From positions 1-13,970 of the forward strand of contig JBBQKP010000077.1 in the NCBI GenBank assembly GCA_038326995.1: a stretch of 13,970 nt of DNA. The letters run 5' to 3'. The DNA comes from JBBQKP01 sp038326995. Lineage in GTDB: Bacteria; Planctomycetota; Phycisphaerae; Tepidisphaerales; Tepidisphaeraceae. Below, piece by piece: positions 6,757 through 13,970 of the stretch; within the stretch, counting starts at the first letter, position 1, and the number at the start of each line of letters is the position of its first letter. A program made the position numbers and the translations under genes. The notes beneath the pieces were generated by a model that was not told the origin of the DNA, did no database searches, and saw nothing but the letters and a program-made list of their open reading frames with translations.

Positions 6757-7917
6757 GTGAAATTCATCCCACCGGGAAAGACCATCGGCATTGTCGGCGC
6801 GGGCCAGCTCGGACGCATGTCCGCGATCGCCGCGAGGCAACTCGGGTATCGGCTGGCCGTTTTCGATCAGGACGCCGAAGCTCCCGCCGCCTGCATCGCC
6901 GACCATGTCGTCGTCGCTCCGCTTGATGATCTCGATGCCGCCCGAAATTTCGCCCGCTTGTGCGACGTCGTTACTTTCGAATTCGAAAACATTCCCGCCG
7001 AAACACTTCGCGGCATCCAGGAAATCACGCCGGTCCATCCGAGTCCGGAAATTCTTCACACCACTCGACACCGCATCCGCGAGAAGGCCGCGCTGACCAA
7101 TATCGGCGTCGCGGTCGCGCCTTACGCATCGATCAATCAGCCGGCCGATATTCACGCGCTGCTCGCACGCTTCGGCCCGGGCATCGCCAAAACGTGCGAA
7201 CTGGGCTACGACGGCAAAGGGCAGTTTCGCCTCTCCACCCAAAACGCCATCCCGGCCGAGCTCATTCGCTCCATCGAACAAGGCACCGAATTCGTCTACG
7301 AACAACTCGTCCCTTTCGAACATGAAATCAGCGTGATCGTCGCTCGCAACGATCGCGGCGAAATCCAGACCTACGAACCCTTCGAGAACGTGCACACCAA
7401 TCACATTCTCGATCTCACGATCTGGCCCGCTTCGGTCTCGCAGCAGATTCAAACCAATGCGCGATCGATCGCGACCAGCATCGCAGAACGGCTTGATCTC
7501 GTCGGAATCATGTGTGTTGAAATGTTCGTGAAAAAGCAGGGTGAATTGATTGTGAACGAGCTCGCACCTCGGCCGCACAACAGCGGACACATCACCATGG
7601 ACGCCGCCGCGACAAGCCAATTTGAACAGCACATTCGCGCCGTCACCGGCTTGCCACTGGGCTCGACGGGCCGATCCCTGCCCGCGGCGATGGCAAATCT
7701 GCTGGGTGATTTGTGGTTCAAAAACGGCAAGTTTTCCGAGCCGGATTTCGCCGCAGCACTTTCGTCTGATTCGCGAGTGAAGCTGCATTTGTACGGCAAA
7801 TCGTCGCCGCGACCGGGGCGAAAAATGGGACATCTCAATCTGACTTGGGACCGTGCGACATCCGACAAACTCGCGTCGCCGATGGATAGCGTCATCAAGG
7901 CTCGCAAGCGACTTTGA
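6757..7917 (+). CDS. purK: 5-(carboxyamino)imidazole ribonucleotide synthase
   Basis: PurK uses ATP and bicarbonate to carboxylate AIR to N5-CAIR in de novo purine synthesis. The protein begins with the PurK N-terminal fold, GIVGAGQLGRM (residues 11-21), followed by FEFENIPAE. The ATP-grasp region carries GYDGKGQ, EISVIVAR and YEPFENVHTNHILD, and then the hallmark NELAPRPHNSGHITMD. I chose GTG 6757 (386 residues), 10 codons inside the longest frame (TTG 6727), because the extra residues are not family-like and the family core starts soon afterwards. No Shine-Dalgarno is evident. PurE, the mutase acting next, is not in the window. The gene is divergent from the EIIA gene; the 133-base gap holds weak TTGAGT and TAGACA boxes (6722-6749) that could drive it. 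It ends in tandem TGA stops. Confidence 0.95.
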   Translation: MKFIPPGKTIGIVGAGQLGRMSAIAARQLGYRLAVFDQDAEAPAACIADHVVVAPLDDLDAARNFARLCDVVTFEFENIPAETLRGIQEITPVHPSPEILHTTRHRIREKAALTNIGVAVAPYASINQPADIHALLARFGPGIAKTCELGYDGKGQFRLSTQNAIPAELIRSIEQGTEFVYEQLVPFEHEISVIVARNDRGEIQTYEPFENVHTNHILDLTIWPASVSQQIQTNARSIATSIAERLDLVGIMCVEMFVKKQGELIVNELAPRPHNSGHITMDAAATSQFEQHIRAVTGLPLGSTGRSLPAAMANLLGDLWFKNGKFSEPDFAAALSSDSRVKLHLYGKSSPRPGRKMGHLNLTWDRATSDKLASPMDSVIKARKRL

Positions 7918-8013
7918 TGACCGCAGAAAAGCAGTGCCTTTTTCCGTCGATTCTGCCCTGATCAAACTTGTCCTCACTGGACATTGACCACCCGACTCAC
8001 GACATTGAAGAGC

Positions 8014-9156
8014 ATGGGAAGTGAAGAGAGAACGCGATGCGTCCGCATGGGTTTGATCGGTTGCGGCGGCATCGGTCGAACGCACGCCGCGGAGATCGAA
8101 CGACTCAGCCCGCTCGCAAAGCTCACCGCCGTCTATGATGCTCGCCCCGAGTCCGCGTGCGGTCTCGCGTCGTCGCACGCGGGTGTGCTCGTCGCGACGT
8201 CGGTAGATGATTTGCTTTCGAATCATCAGCTTGATGCAGTCGTGATCGCCGCGCCGCATCGCTTCCATCCTGAGCTGGCATTGGAGGCCCTCAACAAAGG
8301 CGTCCACGTTTTTGTCGAGAAGCCGATCGCCATCAGTGCGACAGACGCACGCGCCATGTTGAACGCCGCACGCGAAAAACCAGACCTGAAATTCGCCGTC
8401 GGGCTCAACCAAAGAACCTGGCCGATCTGGAATCGCGTGCACTCGCTCATCGCCTCTGGAACGCTCGGCAAGCTGGTGCGGATTTCCTGGACCATCACCG
8501 ACTGGTATCGCACGCAGGCATATTTTTCCGCCAGCGATTGGCGCGGCACGTGGGCGGGCGAAGGAGGCGGCCTGTTGGTCAATCAGTGCCCGCATAATCT
8601 GGATCTCCTTCTCTGGTTCGCCGGGGCTCAGTCGCTGGTTCCCCGCTGGGTTTTTTCCGACATCACGCTCGGAAAACATCACGACATTGAAACCGAAGAC
8701 GAGGTCCACGCGCTGATCGGTTTCGATGACCAGCTCGTCGCCAGCTTCATCGCCTCCACGGGCGAAGGCGTCGCTTCCAACCAGCTCGTCATCGTGGGCG
8801 ATCGCGCTACGATCGTCGTCGACGGGCACCGCACGCTTTCGATCATCACCCCCGAGGTCGCCGCGTCGACTCACATCAGAACGAGCACCAGCCCGAAGCG
8901 CGCCCCCGATTCGACGACCGTTACCGAGTCTTTCGACGACTATACCGACGACCACTTTGACCTGCTTCGCGCGTTCGCGCTTTCGATAAGCACCGGCACC
9001 TCACATCCGCTGGTTCATGCCGAGGAAGGCCTGGCGAGCGTCGAACTCGCCAACGCGATCATGGTCTCGGGCGTGTCGAAAACACGCGTCGCGCTGCCCC
9101 TCGATGCGACCGAATTCGATACGCTTCTTGCGCAGCAAATCAGCCTATCTAAGTAG
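8014..9156 (+). CDS. Gfo/Idh/MocA family NAD(P)-dependent oxidoreductase
   Basis: A 380-residue dehydrogenase from ATG 8014. The Rossmann motif GCGGIGRTHAAEI starts at residue 16. The conserved EKPIA motif carries K103, and GGGLLVNQCPHNLD places the family's catalytic-type His at H194. Members oxidise or reduce sugars, inositols and related polyols. The substrate here cannot be told, although the NQCPHNLD version recurs in environmental sugar dehydrogenases of planctomycete type. No signal peptide is seen, so it is probably cytosolic. An in-frame TTG at 7984 would add 10 residues, and ATG 8047 would place the start directly at the Rossmann strand. I prefer 8014 because of the AAGAG just before it, though that spacing is short. 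It follows purK by 96 bases and converges with aguB, leaving only 9 bases between the stop codons. Confidence 0.93.
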   Translation: MGSEERTRCVRMGLIGCGGIGRTHAAEIERLSPLAKLTAVYDARPESACGLASSHAGVLVATSVDDLLSNHQLDAVVIAAPHRFHPELALEALNKGVHVFVEKPIAISATDARAMLNAAREKPDLKFAVGLNQRTWPIWNRVHSLIASGTLGKLVRISWTITDWYRTQAYFSASDWRGTWAGEGGGLLVNQCPHNLDLLLWFAGAQSLVPRWVFSDITLGKHHDIETEDEVHALIGFDDQLVASFIASTGEGVASNQLVIVGDRATIVVDGHRTLSIITPEVAASTHIRTSTSPKRAPDSTTVTESFDDYTDDHFDLLRAFALSISTGTSHPLVHAEEGLASVELANAIMVSGVSKTRVALPLDATEFDTLLAQQISLSK

Positions 9157-9190
9157 ATCATTGACTCAGGTGGCGAATCGTTGACTCAGG
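9157..9190. repeat. 14-nt direct repeat at the convergent gene ends
   Basis: ATCATTGACTCAGG (9157-9170) and ATCGTTGACTCAGG (9177-9190) match at 13 of 14 positions, with a 20-bp offset. The first copy contains the aguB stop codon; the second lies within its last codons. Because 20 is not a multiple of three, the two copies are read in different frames. It may be a small duplication or chance. Confidence 0.6.
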
Positions 9191-10098
9191 CCCGAATACG
9201 CATCCACGCGGCGGTCCCTCAGGAACGGCCAATGCGTGCGGCTGAACTCCACGCGATCCAGATCGCAGTCCACGAGCACCAGATCCTCCTTCTCGCTGCT
9301 CGCGCGTTTCACCACCTGACCGTCGGGCGACGCCACAAACGATTGGCCCCAGAATTGAATGCCCTCTTCGCTCACGGGCTTGCCCATCGCGTCGAGAATC
9401 TTTTCCACCCCGACGCGGTTCGGCGAGCACACATAGCACCCGTTGGCCACGGCGTGTGAGCGCTGAATCAGCTCCCAGCTATCGTGCTGCGCGCTGCCGA
9501 ATTCCGCGCGCTCGCTCGGGTGCCAGCCGATCGCCGTCGGGTAGAACAAAATTTCAGCGCCCTGCATCGCCGTCAGTCGGGCGGCCTCTGGAAACCACTG
9601 GTCCCAGCAGATTAACACGCCGATGTGCGCGTGCCTGGTCTTCCAACTTCTGAAGCCCAAATCGCCCGGCGTGAAGTAAAACTTTTCGTAGTAAAGCGGG
9701 TCGTCCGGAATATGCATCTTGCGATAAATGCCCATGAGCGATCCGTCGGCATCGATCACCGCGGCCGTGTTGTGGTAGAGCCCTGCCGCGCGCTTTTCGA
9801 AAATACTCGCGACGATCACCACGCCGTGCTTCTTCGCCAATTTGCACATCGCATCCGTGCTGGGCCCGGGAATGCTCTCGGCATATTTGAAGAAGCGATG
9901 GTCCTCGCTCTGACAAAAATACAGACTCGTGAACATCTCCTGCGAACACAAAACCTTCGCCCCTTGCGCGATCGCCTTTTCGAACGCGGCGATTTGCTTC
10001 TTCAAATTCTCCGCCGGCGATTCCACGCACATCATCTGAGTCAGGCCGACCTTGACGATATTCCCGACGTTCACTGGCTTTGCGTTTCGCTTTTTCAT
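9166..10098 (-). CDS. aguB: N-carbamoylputrescine amidase
   Basis: A 310-residue nitrilase-superfamily enzyme that hydrolyses N-carbamoylputrescine to putrescine, CO2 and ammonia, the last step of the agmatine route to polyamines. The catalytic triad is visible as Glu 54 (CSQEMF), Lys 127 (YRKMHIPDDP) and Cys 164 (LICWDQWFPEAAR). The stretches IPDDPLYYEKFYFTPGD, YPTAIGWHP, GCYVCSPNRVG and IQFWGQSFVASPDG are typical of AguB rather than other nitrilase branches. Length is normal for the family. Agmatine deiminase (aguA), often adjacent to aguB, is not beside it here. There is no Shine-Dalgarno before the ATG, but a promoter-like pair ends 8 nt upstream. It converges with the oxidoreductase gene. 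Confidence 0.95.
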   Translation of the reverse strand: MKKRNAKPVNVGNIVKVGLTQMMCVESPAENLKKQIAAFEKAIAQGAKVLCSQEMFTSLYFCQSEDHRFFKYAESIPGPSTDAMCKLAKKHGVVIVASIFEKRAAGLYHNTAAVIDADGSLMGIYRKMHIPDDPLYYEKFYFTPGDLGFRSWKTRHAHIGVLICWDQWFPEAARLTAMQGAEILFYPTAIGWHPSERAEFGSAQHDSWELIQRSHAVANGCYVCSPNRVGVEKILDAMGKPVSEEGIQFWGQSFVASPDGQVVKRASSEKEDLVLVDCDLDRVEFSRTHWPFLRDRRVDAYSGLSQRFAT

Positions 10099-10572
10099 GT
10101 CGATGAATTCTATCAGACGAGAATTGGTTTTGAAGGCGATATGTATCGGGTGTGATACGCATCGCAGGTTGACCGCCGTGGCTCCACGTCACACTTCTGT
10201 CATCACTTCGAAAATGCACGTCACCGCCCGCGCGAGAAGTCCGCCTGCTTGCGCGATTGTGCGCTTACTTACCCTCGTTGGCCCGTATTCTGCACCTGTT
10301 TACACCCCTTTTGCACGACTCTGTTTTCTCCATCTCCCGGCCCATCTCAAGGCCGCCGCACAGGTTACGCCGCCGATACAAGCCCCGGCCGACGCGAAAT
10401 GTGCACATTTTACAGTCGACAAAGTGATCCAGACGCATGTCGCCGTCAGATATTCCAATTGACCACGAGCGCATCGTTATTGGAACGCAAACGTGAAGCG
10501 CGTGTGCAGATTTTCGAGTGTTGGCGTGTCCCCGCATCTCTTCATTTTTGCCAGCGGTTTATTCCATAGGAT
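10099..10572. other. Intergenic region with no convincing gene
   Basis: Apart from the aguB promoter candidate, I see no gene here. Open frames of 90-136 codons exist on both strands, but their translations are rich in Cys, His and Arg, low in family-like motifs, and lack clear ribosome binding sites. A 7-bp inverted repeat (TTCCAAT at 10453, ATTGGAA at 10479) is near chance level. No tRNA, riboswitch or terminator pattern is recognisable. The region looks lower in third-position GC order than its neighbours, consistent with non-coding or decayed DNA. Confidence 0.5.
10107..10134 (-). promoter_or_regulatory. Sigma70-like promoter candidate for aguB
   Basis: On the minus strand, TTCAAA (10129-10134) is separated by 16 nt from TAGAAT (10107-10112). 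The -10 matches the consensus at 5 of 6 positions and the -35 at 4 of 6. The -10 ends 8 nt before the aguB ATG, the same spacing as at the EIIA gene, which suggests a leaderless transcript. No experimental support is available from the sequence. Confidence 0.35.
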
Positions 10573-10734
10573 GTGGACCCGGTTGTAGGAGCTGAAAGAG
10601 CAATAGACAAAATCCGTCTACCCTCCAACTTCGACCTTGCCAGAAGAGCGCTTCACGTTCTTGTTTCGCGGACCTCCATTATCGACTGGCCGACGCTTAA
10701 GCGGCTTTTGAAATCAGTCGATATGAAAAAATAG
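10573..10734 (+). CDS. Possible small ORF (53 aa) directly upstream of the sensor gene
   Basis: GTG 10573 to TAG 10732-10734 encodes 53 residues with a plausible protein composition: an acidic start (VDPVVGAERAIDKIRL), then two likely amphipathic helices (LARRALHVLVSR and WPTLKRLLKSVDMKK). It is in the same frame as the sensor, separated by the stop and three codons, and its stop overlaps the sensor's AGGA ribosome binding site, which would fit translational coupling. Against it, the only AGGA near its own start is 1 nt away, codon third positions are about half GC (the sensor is clearly higher), and I recognise no family. It could also be the remnant of an older gene. Confidence 0.3.
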   Translation: MDPVVGAERAIDKIRLPSNFDLARRALHVLVSRTSIIDWPTLKRLLKSVDMKK

Positions 10735-10736
10735 GA
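10733..10736 (+). promoter_or_regulatory. Ribosome binding site deciding the TTG start of the sensor
   Basis: AGGA with a 7-nt spacer precedes TTG 10744. This is the clearest Shine-Dalgarno in the window and supports the TTG as the start. It overlaps the stop codon of the possible small ORF upstream. Confidence 0.65.
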
Positions 10737-10743
10737 ACTTATC

Positions 10744-13700
10744 TTGAAAGCACCGCTCAGCATTGTCCGCCTCTTCATCGAGATGCTTGCCGTCATCGCC
10801 GTGGCCGAGATGCTGGTCATGTCGATTATTCCGGTGGTCGCGCCGGGCGTTCATGGCATTTCAGAGGCGATCCTTAACGCCGCGATGCTCGCGATCCTGG
10901 CCGGGCCGGTGATCTTGTGGCAGGTGCGAACGGCGGTGAAGAACTCCGACCGCAACTACACCACTGATGTTGCGGCCGTCGGGTGGCGGCTCAAACTCGC
11001 GGTGGTCACGATGCTGGCCTTGGGGCCAGGTCTGTCGTTGGCGGCCGGGTGGCGGATCCACGGCTCGATACAGACCGAGGCGCGAACGCACTTTCAAACG
11101 CTGGCGAAGGATGCTCTGGGCGATGTGCAGCGCCGGGTCAATCAGGCGGTTTACGGGCTGAAGGGTGCCCGTGGTATGTACGCCGCCAGCAAGTCTGTCG
11201 AGCGCCTGGAGTTCAAGTCGTACGCCGATTATCACGACATGCCCAGAGATTTCCCCGGCGTGCTGGGGTTTGGCTTTATAGAACGGGTCATGCGTTCTGA
11301 TCTGGACGCCTTCATCGCCAAAGAACGTGCCGACGACGGCGCGGATTTTGACGTGCGTCTTTCGCGGGGCTCGCAGCGCGCGATCGATTCGTCCGATGCC
11401 GCGGCAACGCTGGCTCCCGACCTGTACATTTACAAGCACATCTTCCCCCTAGAGCCCAACCGCGCGTCATGGGGATTTGATGCGGGCTCCGAGCCAGTCC
11501 GCCGCGAAGCCATCGAGCGGGCCATCGCCACGGGCCAGCCCGCCATCACGGGCCGGGTCCGTCTTTTGCAATACGACAAGGCGCATACCGGTTTTCTGTA
11601 CCTCGTGCCGGTCTTCCGCACTGGCACTCACCCCTCGACCCCGGGCGAGCGGATGGCCGCGCTGACTGGGCTGGTCTTCTCACCCATCGTTCTTGAAATC
11701 GCGATGGCCGATCTGCCGGAGGCGGTCGGAAACCAAATTGACTTGCATATCTTCGACGGGACAGTCGCCGAAAAGTCGGCATTACTCTTTGATCTGGACG
11801 GCCACCTGAGCAATGCCACCGGGGCCACTGGCGAAGTAAAACGAAAAGTCGGCATGTTCGAAACCACAACTCAGATCACGGTCGGCGGCCGAACGTGGAC
11901 GGCCACGCTCAACACGACGCCCACCTTTGAGGCGCAGGTCGATACCGCCTCGCCGATGCTTGCCGTTTTGGGCGGCACTGCGATGACCGTACTGGGGGCG
12001 ATGGTGCTGTGGACGATGGGCACCGGCCGGGCCAAGGCGGTCTTGCTCGCCGAGTTCATGACGCGCGAACTGCGAGAGGCGGGGGTGCGCTCCGAGCGCC
12101 TGGCCGAGATCGCCCGGCGCACCAGCAACGCCGTGATCATCACCGATGCGCAGGGACGGATCACCTGGACCAACGAAGCATTCACAAGAACCTCGGGCTA
12201 CACGCTCGAAGAAGCCCTCGGCAAGGTGCCCGGGCACCTGCTCCAGTGCGAGAAGACCGACCCCAAGGCGGCCGCGAGCATGCGGGCGGCCGTGCGCGGG
12301 GGCGTGGGGTGCCGGGTCGAGATCGTAAACCGCGGCAAATACGGGCGGGAGTATGTACTGGATATCGAGGTACTGCCCCTGCACGACGCGGCGGGGAATT
12401 TGACGGGGTTCATGGCCATCGAGAGCGACATCACCGAGCAGGTGAAGGCGAAGGCGGCCATTGCTACCAGCGAGGCCCGCTTCCGCGCTCTGGTCGAAGG
12501 GACCGACATCATCGTTTATGAATTTGACCCGGCGGCCAACTGCTTTACCTATGTCTCGCCTCAGGCGGCCACGATGGGATACCCGCAGACCGCCTGGCTC
12601 GTGCCGGGCTTCTGGGAAGAGCATGTCCACGAGGAGGACCGCGACCGAGCCGTGGCGTTCTACAAAGCAGAGGCCGTGTCGGGCCGATCGCACCGCTTTC
12701 AGTACCGCATGCACAACGCGGACGGGAGCATGGTGTGGATCGACGAAACGGCGAGAATAGAAATGAAGGATGGCAAGCCCGCTTTCATACGCGGCGTGCT
12801 GATGAACATTACCGAGCAGGTGGAGTCAAAGCTTCAGTTGGTTTCCGGCGAGGCGATGCTTCGTGAAACCGGGCAGACCGCTGGCGTGGGCGGCTGGGAA
12901 GTCAACGTGACGACGGGCAAAGTGCGCTGGACGGACCAGACCCGCATCATCCATGAGGTTCCCCCGGACTACGAGCCCTCGGTGGAAAAAGGTATCGATT
13001 TTTATGCCCCCGCGGCTCGGCCCGTGATTGCCAAGGCATTCGAGCGCTGCATGGAGACCGGGGAGGGGTGGGACCTCGAGCTGCCCTTCATCACGGCAAA
13101 GGGTCGCAGCATCTGGACTCGGTCGGTCGGACGCGTAGAGATGGAAAATGGCAAGAGCGTCCGCCTCTTCGGCGCGTTCCAGGACATCACCGAGCAGGTG
13201 GAAGCGAGGAACAAACTGAAGGAGGCGACCGAGCGGTTTGAGCTCGCCGTCGCGGGGACCGCTGATGGAGTGTGGGACTGGAACATCCTCACCGGCGCGG
13301 TGTACTACGCGCCGCGGTTTAAGGAACTACTCGGATACTCTGCCGACGCGACCGACTTTCCGGCGGTGTTCGAGTCCTTCTCCTCTCGCCTGCACCCCGA
13401 GGACCTGACCAACACCCAAGCGGCGATCAGTCGTGCGATCGAAACCGACACGCACTATGAGTCAGAATACCGCCTGCGAACCCGCGATGGTGAGTGGCGA
13501 TGGTTCAGGGCGCGCGGGGCTACTCAGCGCGATCCCGCAGGGCGAGCGATTCGCATGGCGGGCGCAATGTCCGACATCACCCAATCCCGCGCCAGCGAAG
13601 AACAGCTCAAGATCGCGACCGCCCTGCTCGAAGAAGCCCAGAGCGTCGCACGCATGGGCAACTGGTCGTTCGATCTCGCGACCGGAAAGATTCACTGGTC

Positions 13701-13970
13701 AAAGCAGATCTACGCGCTCTTTGGAAGGCTCGAGGCCGACGGTCCGCCCGACTACGCCGGCGCGATGAGCGACTATCACCCCGACGACGCGCGCACGCTC
13801 GACGCCGCGGTCCGGGCCTGCACGACCCAGGGCAAACCCTACTCGCTGGAGATGCGTACGAGCGGTTTGCGCACGACGGAGACCCGCTATGTCCGGGGCG
13901 AGGGCCGGGCCAGATTTGATGCGACAGGTAAGGTCATAAGCATCTTCGGTACGGCGACAGACGTGACGGC
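10744..13970 (+). CDS. Membrane CHASE-domain sensor with at least five PAS domains, 3' end outside the window
   Basis: The frame stays open from TTG 10744 to the window edge (1075 codons). Hydrophobic segments at residues about 8-32 and 40-62 form an N-terminal two-helix unit, and a third lies at 83-103. A CHASE extracellular ligand domain spans about 130-320 (GVLGFGFIERV, then YKHIFPLEPN and GFLYLVPVF). A fourth membrane segment follows at 405-428. Cytoplasmic PAS domains start near residues 450, 579, 706, 832 and 963; several end in DIT/NIT-EQ motifs and are joined by likely coiled-coil linkers. PAS3 and PAS5 share a G(G/N)W...TGK...W pattern of the PAS_3 type. CHASE domains bind small ligands outside the membrane. 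The output module (histidine kinase, GGDEF/EAL or other) lies beyond the window, so the enzymatic class is open; a hybrid histidine kinase or diguanylate cyclase would be typical. Confidence 0.92.
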   Translation, partial: MKAPLSIVRLFIEMLAVIAVAEMLVMSIIPVVAPGVHGISEAILNAAMLAILAGPVILWQVRTAVKNSDRNYTTDVAAVGWRLKLAVVTMLALGPGLSLAAGWRIHGSIQTEARTHFQTLAKDALGDVQRRVNQAVYGLKGARGMYAASKSVERLEFKSYADYHDMPRDFPGVLGFGFIERVMRSDLDAFIAKERADDGADFDVRLSRGSQRAIDSSDAAATLAPDLYIYKHIFPLEPNRASWGFDAGSEPVRREAIERAIATGQPAITGRVRLLQYDKAHTGFLYLVPVFRTGTHPSTPGERMAALTGLVFSPIVLEIAMADLPEAVGNQIDLHIFDGTVAEKSALLFDLDGHLSNATGATGEVKRKVGMFETTTQITVGGRTWTATLNTTPTFEAQVDTASPMLAVLGGTAMTVLGAMVLWTMGTGRAKAVLLAEFMTRELREAGVRSERLAEIARRTSNAVIITDAQGRITWTNEAFTRTSGYTLEEALGKVPGHLLQCEKTDPKAAASMRAAVRGGVGCRVEIVNRGKYGREYVLDIEVLPLHDAAGNLTGFMAIESDITEQVKAKAAIATSEARFRALVEGTDIIVYEFDPAANCFTYVSPQAATMGYPQTAWLVPGFWEEHVHEEDRDRAVAFYKAEAVSGRSHRFQYRMHNADGSMVWIDETARIEMKDGKPAFIRGVLMNITEQVESKLQLVSGEAMLRETGQTAGVGGWEVNVTTGKVRWTDQTRIIHEVPPDYEPSVEKGIDFYAPAARPVIAKAFERCMETGEGWDLELPFITAKGRSIWTRSVGRVEMENGKSVRLFGAFQDITEQVEARNKLKEATERFELAVAGTADGVWDWNILTGAVYYAPRFKELLGYSADATDFPAVFESFSSRLHPEDLTNTQAAISRAIETDTHYESEYRLRTRDGEWRWFRARGATQRDPAGRAIRMAGAMSDITQSRASEEQLKIATALLEEAQSVARMGNWSFDLATGKIHWSKQIYALFGRLEADGPPDYAGAMSDYHPDDARTLDAAVRACTTQGKPYSLEMRTSGLRTTETRYVRGEGRARFDATGKVISIFGTATDVT

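Noticed and set aside
7923..7956. Possible hairpin GCAGAA...TTCTGC after purK
   Set aside because: It has a six-base stem with a 22-nt loop and no T-run following; too weak to call a terminator.
6241..8955. A 904-codon open frame on the minus strand opposite purK and the oxidoreductase
   Set aside because: It is antisense to two clear enzyme genes and overlaps the EIIA gene. Its translation has no domain-like motifs, and long antisense frames are expected in high-GC DNA.
10052..10462. 136-codon plus-strand ORF across the aguB promoter region
   Set aside because: It begins inside aguB in antisense and has no ribosome binding site or recognisable motif.
10453..10485. Inverted repeat TTCCAAT...ATTGGAA
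   Set aside because: Seven-base arms 19 nt apart are near chance expectation in a region this size, and they do not sit at a promoter.
10265..10537. 90-codon minus-strand ORF in the intergenic region
   Set aside because: Its composition is rich in Cys, Arg and Met without motifs, no start signal is visible, and nothing in the context supports it.

Overview
The window looks like ordinary chromosome from a high-GC bacterium (about 60% G+C by eye). A planctomycete, possibly Phycisphaerae, is my best guess. The reasons are a cytosolic GH10-like protein without catalytic glutamates, two lipoproteins of a type I associate with that group, a Gfo/Idh/MocA oxidoreductase with the GGGLLVNQCPHNLD signature, and start regions that mostly lack a Shine-Dalgarno motif. 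This is inference: no rRNA or other phylogenetic marker is present. I see no phage, plasmid, IS element, CRISPR array, tRNA or rRNA.

Layout. Positions 1-3877 (+ strand): the 3' part of guaB (IMP dehydrogenase), a small lipoprotein overlapping its stop codon, a second lipoprotein, and a GH10-like TIM-barrel protein that appears to have lost both catalytic glutamates. Positions 3937-6623 (- strand): a two-domain PlsC/GNAT acyltransferase resembling the ornithine-lipid synthase OlsF, with a C-terminal tail encoded by a 12-bp tandem repeat, preceded by a PTS EIIA (PtsN-type) protein. Positions 6757-9156 (+ strand): purK, then a Gfo/Idh/MocA oxidoreductase. Positions 9166-10098 (- strand): N-carbamoylputrescine amidase (aguB), convergent with the oxidoreductase. 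Positions 10099-10572 hold no convincing gene. From 10573 a possible 53-residue ORF leads into a very long membrane sensor (CHASE domain plus at least five PAS domains) that runs off the right edge, so its output domain is not visible.

How the genes relate. guaB and purK are both purine-synthesis genes but lie about 5 kb apart in separate units. The acyltransferase suggests phosphorus-free aminolipid synthesis. AguB belongs to the agmatine route to putrescine; its usual partner, agmatine deiminase, is not in the window. The sensor probably perceives a small extracellular ligand through CHASE and integrates it with cytoplasmic PAS inputs.

The points most worth checking are the catalytically altered GH10-like protein, the repeat-encoded acyltransferase tail with seven regularly spaced GGGG tracts in its mRNA, -10-like hexamers 8 nt from two start codons (suggesting leaderless mRNAs), and the small ORF whose stop overlaps the sensor's ribosome binding site. 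I found no clear multi-gene novel system.
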